DNA of 64,000 nucleotides from Streptomyces sp. CB00455 (GTDB lineage: Bacteria > Actinomycetota > Actinomycetes > Streptomycetales > Streptomycetaceae). Of the stretch, positions 55,227 through 63,164 are shown in pieces (within the stretch, counting starts at the first letter, position 1; each line of letters starts with the position of its first letter). The notes below the pieces were generated by a model. That model ran no database searches and was not told the origin of the DNA. It saw nothing but the letters and a program-made list of their open reading frames with translations. The stretch lies in assembly GCF_001905445.1 (NCBI RefSeq), contig NZ_LIVQ01000001.1:372001-436000 (forward strand), read 5' to 3'. The position numbers and the translations under genes were made by a program.

Positions 55227-57155
55227 ATGCCGTTCACCCGCCGGACCGTCGTACGGGCGGGGGCCTGTGCAGCGGCCGCGTTCGCCGCCGGCACCCCCGC
55301 GGCCGGGGCCACCGCCGCGGCCCCCGCCCCCGCGGTCGCGCAGACCGACCTCCCGCTGCGGACCGACACCACCACGCAGGGTGACATCCTCGCGGGCTTC
55401 CGCAAGGACCACGCGTGCCTGCTCCTCGTGCACTTCCACGACGTCGGCGGGGCCCGCGGCTGGCTCGGGCGGCTCCTGCCCGAACTCTCCACCACCGAGG
55501 AGGTCACGCGCTTCAACGCCAAGTTCAGCGCCGCCCGCAACCTCCGCAAGGGCGTCGACCCGACGACGATGTCCGTGCTGTGGACCGGTCTGAGCCTCAC
55601 CCACGCCGGCCTGGGGACCCTCGCCCAGAAGGACCCGTTCCCGGCCGTCCCGGCCGGGAGCACCGCCGAGGCCTTCCGTGACGGGCCGGCGGCCCGCGCC
55701 GGACTGCTCGGTGACACGGGCTCCAGCGCCCCCGCCTCCTGGCTGTTCGGCACGGCCGAAGACGGGGTCCATGCCGTCCTGACCCTCGCCGCCGATGACG
55801 CCGGACGCCTCACGGAGGCCGTCGCCCGCCACCGGGAGGCCCTTGAGCGGGCGGGCGCGGAAGTGCTCTTCCGTCAGGACGGCGCGACCCTGCCAGGTGA
55901 GCTGCGCGGGCACGAGCACTTCGGCTTCCTCGACGCCATCAGCCAGCCCGGTGTGCGCGGTTTCGACGCACCCGACCCCGCGACCGGTACGACCGTGCAG
56001 GGCAGGCCCGGGACCCGGCTGGTGCCCGCCGGCGAGTTCCTCGTCGGACACGAGCGGGTCGGACAGCGTCCCGCCGCCCTGCCCGCCTGGGCCACCGGCG
56101 GTTCCTTCCATGTGGTGAGGCGCCTGGCGCAGGACGTCCCCGGGTGGTGGGACCAGGCCGGCGAGTGCCTCGCCGCGCTGAAGAAGTCGGGGGCGGCGCC
56201 GGCCGGCGCGGGCCCCGAGTGGCTCGCCGCCCGCATGGTGGGCCGGTGGCCGGGCGGCGCCCCGGTCGCCACCTGTCCGGCGGCCGAGCGCATTCCCGTG
56301 CCGGGTGAGGACGTCGACGGCCCCCTCGACTTCCACGACGACCTCCAGGGGTGGACCACCCCGCTGTTCGCGCACATCCGCAAGAGCAATCCGCGGGCCG
56401 GGCTGACGCCGGCGCCGGGGCGGCCGCCGGTACCCGCCGCCGAGATCGACTCGCGCCGCATCATCCGGCGCGGCATCCCCTTCGGGCCGCCCTACCGGCC
56501 CGGCGCCCGTCCGGCCGACCGGGGGCTGCTCTTCGTCAGCCACCAGGCGGATCTGGTCGGGCAGTTCGAGTTCATCGCCGCCCGCTGGAGCAACAACGCC
56601 GACTTCCCGCCCGGCCGGCACCCCCGGCCCGGTACCGACCCGGTGATCGGGTCGGGCTCGCCCGCCGCCTTCGAGTCGCCCTCCCCCGGCGGCAGTCGCG
56701 CCACCACCCTCGTCTTCGAGCGCTTCGTCCGCACCGAGGGCGCCGTGTACGCCTTCACCCCCTCGATCCCCACGCTGCGCGCCCTGGCCGCCGGGCACCT
56801 CGACAACGCCATCGAGGTCCACCCCGGCACCGTGCTGCGGGCCGGCGACACCCTGGACGCCGGGTCGGTGCGGCTGCGTTTCGACGCCGGCGGCGACCTG
56901 GTCCTCCAGGACGGTGACGGTCACACCCTGTGGAGCGCCGGCACCGCCGGCTCCGGCGCCGACGCCCGTTTCTCCGGTGACGGCGAACTCACCGTCCACC
57001 GGGCCGACGGCCGTACCCTCTGGTCCTCGAAGACCGGCGGCCGAAAAGGTGCCCGTCTCCTGGTCCGTCCTTCGGGCGACGCCGTCATCGTCCAGGACGG
57101 TCACACGCTCTGGCGGGTCCCCGGCCGGCGCCCCGGCGCCCCCGGAACGAGGTGA
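55227..57155 (+). CDS. DyP-type peroxidase fused to a bulb-lectin-like domain
   Basis: 642 residues. A twin-Arg signal (TRRTVVRAG) opens the protein. The peroxidase domain has G233-F-L-D236-A (normally GxxDG; catalytic Asp kept, the final Gly replaced by Ala), proximal H383 (FAHIRKSNPR) and RRIIRRGIPFG. Residues about 530-630 form three beta repeats (DLVLQDGDGHTLWSAGT, ELTVHRADGRTLWSSKT, DAVIVQDGHTLWRV) as in B-lectins. A secreted DyP could oxidise polyphenols or dyes and be tethered to polysaccharide by the lectin (inference). Confidence 0.88.
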   Translation: MPFTRRTVVRAGACAAAAFAAGTPAAGATAAAPAPAVAQTDLPLRTDTTTQGDILAGFRKDHACLLLVHFHDVGGARGWLGRLLPELSTTEEVTRFNAKFSAARNLRKGVDPTTMSVLWTGLSLTHAGLGTLAQKDPFPAVPAGSTAEAFRDGPAARAGLLGDTGSSAPASWLFGTAEDGVHAVLTLAADDAGRLTEAVARHREALERAGAEVLFRQDGATLPGELRGHEHFGFLDAISQPGVRGFDAPDPATGTTVQGRPGTRLVPAGEFLVGHERVGQRPAALPAWATGGSFHVVRRLAQDVPGWWDQAGECLAALKKSGAAPAGAGPEWLAARMVGRWPGGAPVATCPAAERIPVPGEDVDGPLDFHDDLQGWTTPLFAHIRKSNPRAGLTPAPGRPPVPAAEIDSRRIIRRGIPFGPPYRPGARPADRGLLFVSHQADLVGQFEFIAARWSNNADFPPGRHPRPGTDPVIGSGSPAAFESPSPGGSRATTLVFERFVRTEGAVYAFTPSIPTLRALAAGHLDNAIEVHPGTVLRAGDTLDAGSVRLRFDAGGDLVLQDGDGHTLWSAGTAGSGADARFSGDGELTVHRADGRTLWSSKTGGRKGARLLVRPSGDAVIVQDGHTLWRVPGRRPGAPGTR

Positions 57156-57364
57156 CTGCGGCCCGACCCGGGCGAGTTGGGGGATCGGCCTCCGGTAGCG
57201 GTCCGACCAGCGGAAACGTTCCGCATGGACGGGGGACGGCCGGGTACGCGAGGCGCGCGGAGCCGTGTTCACCCTGTTGGATCCGCCGACAGGCTCCGCC
57301 GTGCCGGAGCCCTCACAATCGGAGACCGGCGACGTAGCGGGAACCAGCCAGAGAGGCCGACAGC

Positions 57365-58954
57365 ATGGCAGGACCGTCACGGGCCCCCGGACCGGGGAGC
57401 AGGCCGCAGCGCAGCGGTCATCCGGCGACCGACCGGATGCTGCGCACCTTGCTGCGGCGCCGGAAGAAGACGCTCAGCAGCGAGGACGTGACCGTGGCCG
57501 ACCGGCCACAGGTGCGCCGTGCGGTGACCGCCGCCGCGCTGGGCAACACCATGGAGTGGTTCGACTTCGGTGTGTACGCCTATCTCGCCGGAACGATGGG
57601 CAAGGTCTTCTTCCCGTCCAGCTCCCCCGGCGCGCAGGTCGTCTCCACCTTCGCCACCTTCGCCGCCGCGTTCCTGGTCCGCCCCTTGGGCGGCCTGGTC
57701 TTCGGGCCGCTCGGCGACCGCATCGGGCGGCAGAAGGTGCTGGCCGCGACCATGATCATGATGGCGGTGAGCACCTTCGCGGTCGGCTTCCTGCCCACGT
57801 ACCACTCCGTCGGTTTCCTCGCCCCGCTGCTGCTCTTGCTCTGCCGTCTGGTCCAGGGCTTCTCGACGGGCGGTGAGTACGCGGGCGCCACCACCTACAT
57901 CGCCGAGTACGCGCCGGACCGCCGGCGCGGCTTCCTCGGCAGCTGGCTCGACTTCGGCACCTTCGTCGGCTACGCCCTGGGCTCCGGCCTGGTCACCGTC
58001 CTGACCCTCGCCCTCGGCTCCCAGGGCCTGGAGGACTGGGGCTGGCGCATCCCCTTCTTCGTCGCGGGTCCGCTGGGTCTGATCGGGCTCTACATGCGCA
58101 TGAAGCTGGAGGAGACGCCCGCCTTCAAGAAGGAGGCCGCTTACGCGGCCGCGGAGGGCGAGGAGGACGTCGACCCGGTCGACGCGGCCCGCGAGTCCGG
58201 CAAGGGGCGCCTGCGGGAGATCTTCACGCAGCACTGGCAGGCCGTTCTCATCTGCATGGGGCTGGTCCTGCTGTACAACGTCACGAACTACATGGTGACC
58301 TCGTACCTGCCGACGTACATGACCGTGACGCTGGGCGAGAGCGACACCACCGCGCAACTGCTGGTCCTCGGGACCATGCTGCTCGTGGTGCTCACCATCA
58401 CCGCCGTCGGCCGGTCTTCGGACCGCTGGGGCCGCCGGCCGATGTTCCTCGCGGGCAGCGTCGCCCTGGTGGTGCTGGCGGTGCCGGCCTTCCTGCTGAT
58501 CCGGGAGGGCGGGATCGTGCTGCCGGCCATCGGCTGCGTCGTCCTCGGCCTGCTGCTGGTCGTCTTCGCGGGGACGTCGGCTTCGACGCTCCCCGCGCTG
58601 TTCCCCACCCGGATCCGCTACGGCGCCCTGTCGATCGCCTTCAACATCTCCGTCTCGCTGTTCGGCGGCACCACCCCGCTGTTCACCTCGGCTCTGGTGG
58701 AGGCGACGGGCAATGACATGGTCCCGGCGTACTACCTGATGGTGGCCGGTGTCATCGGCTTCGTCTCGACGCTCTTCCTGCACGAGACCGCGGGCAAACC
58801 GCTGCGGGGCTCGGGCCCCATGGTCGAGACGGAGAGCGAGGCGGACCGGCTGGTGGCGGGGAGCCGCACGGCCGCCGGGCGCCAGGCCAGGGACGTCTGG
58901 ATCCGGCTGCGGCACCCGTGGGCGCACCGCGGCCCGGGGGACCACGACAGCTGA
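57365..58954 (+). CDS. MFS metabolite:H+ symporter (ProP-like)
   Basis: 529 residues, about 12 helices. NTMEWFDFGVYAYLAGTMGKVFFP, DRIGRQKVLAATMIMMAVSTFAVGFLP and FSTGGEYAGATTYIAEYAPDRRRGFLGS (partly) are typical of the proline/betaine/alpha-ketoglutarate symporter subfamily. The N-terminal 50 residues are Arg-rich and cytoplasmic, with a further C-terminal tail. Function probably import of compatible solutes or organic acids (inference). Confidence 0.88.
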   Translation: MAGPSRAPGPGSRPQRSGHPATDRMLRTLLRRRKKTLSSEDVTVADRPQVRRAVTAAALGNTMEWFDFGVYAYLAGTMGKVFFPSSSPGAQVVSTFATFAAAFLVRPLGGLVFGPLGDRIGRQKVLAATMIMMAVSTFAVGFLPTYHSVGFLAPLLLLLCRLVQGFSTGGEYAGATTYIAEYAPDRRRGFLGSWLDFGTFVGYALGSGLVTVLTLALGSQGLEDWGWRIPFFVAGPLGLIGLYMRMKLEETPAFKKEAAYAAAEGEEDVDPVDAARESGKGRLREIFTQHWQAVLICMGLVLLYNVTNYMVTSYLPTYMTVTLGESDTTAQLLVLGTMLLVVLTITAVGRSSDRWGRRPMFLAGSVALVVLAVPAFLLIREGGIVLPAIGCVVLGLLLVVFAGTSASTLPALFPTRIRYGALSIAFNISVSLFGGTTPLFTSALVEATGNDMVPAYYLMVAGVIGFVSTLFLHETAGKPLRGSGPMVETESEADRLVAGSRTAAGRQARDVWIRLRHPWAHRGPGDHDS

Positions 58955-59014
58955 CGCGGCTGACGGCTGACGGCTGACGGCACATCGCTGACCGTTCCCC
59001 GCGCACCGCGCACA

Positions 59015-59053
59015 TGCGTGTGGCGTGCGGCCCAGGGCCGCACGCCACGCGCA
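59015..59053. terminator. Bidirectional terminator after the MFS gene
   Basis: TGCGTGTGGCGTGCGGCCC pairs with GGGCCGCACGCCACGCGCA, 18 of 19 positions, with nearly no loop. It lies between the MFS gene (plus) and the CsbD gene (minus). Confidence 0.7.
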
Positions 59054-59110
59054 TCACGTATGTGGTCCGCGGTGTGCCGGAGGCACTCCGCGGTCACACG
59101 GGGAGCCGGA

Positions 59111-59323
59111 TCAGCGCTCCCCGTGACCGGTTCGGTCGTCGCGGGTGATCGAGTCCTTCATGCCGGCCGCGGTGTCCTTGGCGTTGCCGGCGGCTTCCTT
59201 CGCCTTGCCCTTGGCCTGGTCGGTTCGGCCTTCGGCCTTCATCCGCTCGTTCCCGGTGAGCTTGCCGACGGCCTCCTTGCCCTTGCCCTTGATCTTGTCC
59301 GCAGCGCCCTTGTTCTGGGCCAT
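59111..59323 (-). CDS. CsbD-family stress protein
   Basis: 70 residues: GAADKIKGKGKEAVGKLTGNERMKAEGRTDQAKGKAKEAAGNAKDTAAG, in outline, is the CsbD signature of a small, polar, helical protein induced by general stress in Bacillus. ATG at 59323. Convergent with the MFS gene. Confidence 0.9.
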   Translation of the reverse strand: MAQNKGAADKIKGKGKEAVGKLTGNERMKAEGRTDQAKGKAKEAAGNAKDTAAGMKDSITRDDRTGHGER

Positions 59324-59601
59324 GGTGTTCGCCTTTCGTAGGGGGTCAGGCGTCCAAGTTCTCCCGGACCGCGGCCGTGCGCATCCCGGGTTGGTCCCAG
59401 TGGGCGACGGCGCCGACGGGGCGGCGGGGCGCGGGTACGCCAACGGACCGGTGGCCCGGCCCCGTTCCGGCCCGTCGGGCGGGCGGTGTGACGAGATGGC
59501 TTTGCGGGCGTTCGGGTGGTGGCGCGGGCTCGCCGGAACCGTCACCGGCGTTCCCCGGTTCTCCTGGGACGTCTAAGACACAGCGGACCTGGGAGGTTCT
59601 T

Positions 59602-59982
59602 GTGGAGTCCTGGCACCATTCCCCGTCGGCGATCACCGTTCCACGACTGACGGTCGACCCGTACCGCTTCCCCGGCGCCGAGACGCTGGAGCTGGATCCC
59701 CCGTTCTGCGACGGCCTGCCGTACGAACCCGCCGACGCCGACTGGCGGCTGCCCGCCGCCGGCGCACGGGGTGCGCAGGCCTCCTGGCCGGCGCCGGACG
59801 CCTCCCAGCGGCTCGCCTCGCCCCTCACCCCCTGGGACCGCAGGCGCCTGGACCTGCACGCGGCGCTGACCACGGCGGGCATCGCACCGCGCCCGGGCGA
59901 CCTCGCGGCCATCGACGCGCTGTCCGTGCTCGACGACACCACCCACGCGGTCCTCACCCGGTGGATCACCGCAGGCCGCTGA
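59602..59982 (+). CDS. Hypothetical protein
   Basis: 126 residues from a GTG with GGGAGG upstream. HHSPSAITVPRLTVDPYRFPGAETLELDPPFCDGLPYEPADADWRLPA shows a Pro-rich N-terminal half; the C-terminal half (DRRRLDLHAALTTAGIAPRPGDLAAIDALSVLDDTTHAVLTRWIT) is helical. No known family. A clear ribosome-binding site supports it. Confidence 0.65.
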   Translation: MESWHHSPSAITVPRLTVDPYRFPGAETLELDPPFCDGLPYEPADADWRLPAAGARGAQASWPAPDASQRLASPLTPWDRRRLDLHAALTTAGIAPRPGDLAAIDALSVLDDTTHAVLTRWITAGR

Positions 59983-60057
59983 GGACGGCTCGCCCTGCCG
60001 GACCCCGGGCACCCCGGCCGCGGGAATGCGTCTGCGGAAGACGGCGTTTGCGGACAC

Positions 60058-60447
60058 ATGAACGCTGCGCCCCGTTCTCCCTCACCTGCCGAGCTCCCGC
60101 GCGCAGCGGTCCGCGAGCGACTGGCCGCCGAGCGCGCCGGCACGCTCGGGCAGATCGAGGCGCTGCAGCGCGATTTCGACGGGATCGTCGCGGCGAACGC
60201 ACTGGTCGCCGTCGACGACGAGCACGATCCGGACGGATCGAGCACCGCCTTCGAACGGGCCCACGTCGCCTCGCTGCTGGCGCGGGCACACGACCATCTG
60301 GACGCTCTCGACCGGGCACTGGAGCGGCTGGAGCAGGGCGGCTACGGGCTGTGCGAGCGGTGCGGCCGGCCGATCCCGGCAGAGCGCCTGGCGGTACGCC
60401 CGGCGGCCACCACCTGCGTGACCTGCGCCGCGGCCGGCCCCCGCTGA
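60058..60447 (+). CDS. DksA/TraR-type zinc-finger protein
   Basis: 129 residues. A helical N-terminal part (AAVRERLAAERAGTLGQIEALQRDFDGIVAANALVAVDDEHDPDGSSTAFERAHVASLLARAHDHLDALDRALERLEQ, in outline) is followed by YGLCERCGRPIPAERLAVRPAATTCVTC, a CX2C-X17-CX2C zinc site. DksA-like proteins bind RNA polymerase or act in growth-rate control; streptomycete copies are short and mostly uncharacterised. Confidence 0.88.
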   Translation: MNAAPRSPSPAELPRAAVRERLAAERAGTLGQIEALQRDFDGIVAANALVAVDDEHDPDGSSTAFERAHVASLLARAHDHLDALDRALERLEQGGYGLCERCGRPIPAERLAVRPAATTCVTCAAAGPR

Positions 60448-60843
60448 CCGTTGCGGCGGGGAAGGCGCCGAGCCGGCCGGCTTCTCCGCCGGTCCTCCCC
60501 CACCGGGGCCGGCCCGGCATCGCGGCCTTCGGCCCGGCATCGAAGGGCGGCTTCGCGCGGTCGGCCCGGCCCGCCCCGCACCTGCCGGTGCGGCCCCCTC
60601 CCCACCCCGCCTGCTCCGCCGCCTCCCGTACCGCTGACGCGCCTTCCTGCCCGCTCGCCGTACGCGTGCGCCACCCGCGCGTACGGTGGCCGATCGAGGG
60701 CATCCGCACTGCGTGGCGCCGAGGGGCCGAAGGGCCGAGCGGCGTACCGGCGCCGTGCAGCGCTCCGGCGGGGGAAGTCCTGCGGGCGCGCGGTACCCGG
60801 CCGGTCGGACACGCAGTGCTGCAACGAGAAGAAGGAACCCGCG
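60448..60843. other. Intergenic region, no gene recognised
   Basis: 396 bases separate the DksA-like stop from the AI-2E transporter start. The open frames on both strands lack start and ribosome-binding-site support, and no clear operator or terminator was recognised. Confidence 0.35.
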
Positions 60844-62256
60844 GTGAACCCACCCCGATCGCTTGACCCGCGCGGATGGCTCGGCCGCGCCAAGGAGGGC
60901 GTCGCCGGCCTGAGCGAGCGCCGGGCCCAGCTACACGCCCGTCAGGAAGCGGCGTACATCGAGGCGTGGGACGACGCCATCCACATCGAGGAGCAGCGCT
61001 CGGATCGGATCGCTGCGCGGGACGCGGCCGCCGCGGTGCCGTGGGGGGTGCGCGTGGCCGCCGAGGTGGGGTGGCGGCTGCTGGTGCTGGCCGCGACCGT
61101 CTGGGTGCTGATGCGCGTCATCGGCGCCGTGCGGCTCGTCGTCCTCGCCTTCGCCGTCGCCCTCCTGATCACCGCGCTCCTGCAGCCGACCGTCGCGCGG
61201 TTGCAGCGGCGCGGGCTGCCGCGCGGGCTCGCCACCGCGGTGACCGCGATCTGCGGGTTCGTCGTGCTCGGCCTGGCCGGGTGGTTCGTCGTCTGGCAGG
61301 TTCTGGACAATCTCGACAACCTGTCCGGACGCGTACAGGAAGGCATCGGCGAGCTGAAGCAATGGCTCGTCAACAGCCCGCTGCACGTCACGGAAGCGCA
61401 GATCAACGACATCGCCGACCGGCTGAGCAGCAGCATCGGGACGAGTACGAGCGAGATCACCTCGACCGGCCTGCAAGGCGTGACCGTACTGGTCGAGATC
61501 ATGACCGGACTGCTGCTGGCCATGTTCTCCACGCTCTTCCTCCTCTACGACGGCAAGCGCATCTGGGAATGGACGCTCAAGCTGGTCCCGGCCGCAGCCC
61601 GGCCGAGCATGGCGGGCGCCGGCCCGCGCGCCTGGCGGACGCTCACCGCGTACGTCCGGGGCACCGTGCTCGTCGCCCTGATCGACGCCGTCTTCATCGG
61701 CGTGGGCATCTACTTCCTCGACGTCCCGCTCGCCGTCCCGATCGCGGTCGTGATCTTCCTGGCCTCCTTCGTGCCGCTGGTCGGCGCCGTCGCCTCGGGT
61801 GCGCTGGCGGTCGTCGTCGCCCTCGTCACCCAGGGGGTCTTCACCGCGCTGATGGCGCTGGTCATCGTCCTGGTGGTCCAGCAGATCGAGGGGCACGTGC
61901 TGCAGCCCTTCATCCTCGGCAGGGCCGTTCGGGTGCATCCGCTGGCCGTGGTCCTGGCCGTCGCCACGGGCGGCATCGTCGCGGGGATCGGCGGAGCGGT
62001 CGTGGCGGTACCGCTCGTCGCGGTGGGCAACACCGTGGTCGGATACCTGCGGGCACGCGTGGCATCGGGGCCGGCCGCTACGGCGCCCGGGCCCGTGCCC
62101 GTCACGGACGGCGGCGTCGATACCGATGCCGATGCCGATGCTGGTGCGGGCGCCGGTACGAGTGCTGGTACGGGCGCCGTTACGGGCGTCCCCGCCGACG
62201 GCGGTGGGGAGCCGGGCCCCCGGTCCGGCGGCGACGACCCGCAGTCGCGGCGCTGA
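60844..62256 (+). CDS. AI-2E family transporter
   Basis: 470 residues, GTG start with AAGGA upstream. Seven to eight hydrophobic segments include [23 protein letters not shown] and [36 protein letters not shown] (the family motif around [10 protein letters not shown]). AI-2E proteins are permeases of unclear substrate; some export the autoinducer-2 signal or proteins. The tail after residue 400 is Asp/Ala/Gly-rich repeats. Confidence 0.9.
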   Translation: [470 protein letters not shown]

Positions 62257-62282
62257 GGCGTCCCCCTGGCAGCTCGCCGCCC

Positions 62283-62348
62283 GGGCACGCACCGAGCCGG
62301 TGGCGCCGTCCCCTCAGCGGGGCAGTGCCACCGGCTCGGTGCGTGCCC
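62283..62348. terminator. Bidirectional terminator, 22-bp perfect stem
   Basis: GGGCACGCACCGAGCCGG starts the left arm (62283-62304) and the right arm (62327-62348) is its exact reverse complement, with a 22-base loop. It separates the AI-2E gene (plus) from the minus-strand gene at 62384. Confidence 0.8.
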
Positions 62349-62383
62349 CGGCCGGACGGACGACCGGGGCGCGGCCACCCGCC

Positions 62384-62860
62384 CTACGAGGGCAGGGACA
62401 GCGACCAGCCCGCGACGTCCGCGAGGCGGCCGCGCCACAGGGCGAAGTGCATCGTCTGGTTGGCCGCTCCGGTCAGGAACGTGGCGTCCCGCAGGTGCAC
62501 CCACCGGGGCAGCCGGTCCGCCGGGCCGGATCCCACGGCGCCGTCGACCGCCTCCCGGAGCAGCCGGGGCACCCGGGCCAGCGCCTCCGAACCCGGTCCG
62601 GGCAGGTCGCGCAGGCTGGTCTCCCACTCCTCCTCGTACGCCCTGCGGCTGATCACCTGGCCGTACAGGACTCCCCCGGGGATGTTCAGCGAGACCCCGA
62701 AGCGGGACTGGTGGGTCTCGTCGTCGTCGAGCATGCCGACCAGCATGCTCAGGTCGAGGTCGAGGTCGAGGCCGGAATCAGGGGCGGGAGCCGCCTCGGC
62801 CCCGTCCGGACGGACGGCGTCGTCCTGGTGGGCGGCCGCACGGGCTTCACGTTCAGGCAT
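62384..62860 (-). CDS. Hypothetical protein, possibly GvpU-like
   Basis: 158 residues. The block SLNIPGGVLYGQVISRRAYEEEWETSL resembles the GvpU-type gas-vesicle-associated family pattern (a short beta meander then helix), but this is a weak, memory-based match. A His-Trp-Leu region near the end (PRWVHLRDATFLTGAANQTMHFALWRG) is conserved in style. ATG 62860. No gas-vesicle genes lie nearby. Low confidence in any role. Confidence 0.55.
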   Translation of the reverse strand: MPEREARAAAHQDDAVRPDGAEAAPAPDSGLDLDLDLSMLVGMLDDDETHQSRFGVSLNIPGGVLYGQVISRRAYEEEWETSLRDLPGPGSEALARVPRLLREAVDGAVGSGPADRLPRWVHLRDATFLTGAANQTMHFALWRGRLADVAGWSLSLPS

Positions 62861-63164
62861 CTGGGCTTCTCTTTCGGCCTCGGCCGGCCGCGCGGAGCGC
62901 CGCCGGACGGCGGGTGGGGACGCGCACCGCCGGCGTGCCGCCGAATGCGCCGTATCACCGCCTACCCCGGCCCCACCCCCACAACCGACCCCCGCCGCGG
63001 GGCCACCCGGGTGCTCGTGTCGGGGTCGGGTGGCGGTGAACCGCCCTGTCCGGTTGTTCGGCGCACCGAAGATCGGGCACACGCGGGCAAGACCGGGACA
63101 CGGCCCGGTCCGCGGTCGTGGACGAGCGACTCGACCGGCCCCGGCCTACGCTAAGGACACCCTC
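62861..63164. other. Divergent promoter region
   Basis: 304 bases between the minus-strand hypothetical gene and the secreted protease gene; promoters for both should lie here. Nothing else recognised. Confidence 0.35.

Noticed and set aside
57377..58945. Long antisense open frame of more than 500 codons opposite the MFS gene
   Set aside because: It is a GC-skew shadow of the plus-strand symporter; its composition is Arg/Gln/Gly-rich and lacks any domain signature or ribosome-binding site.
58951..58985. Short repeats CTGACGG downstream of the MFS gene
   Set aside because: Only about four copies of a 7-8 base unit, no gene or dyad, so not called as a separate element.
60448..60843. Extra gene between the DksA-like and AI-2E genes
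   Set aside because: Open frames exist on both strands, but none has a convincing ribosome-binding site or family pattern.
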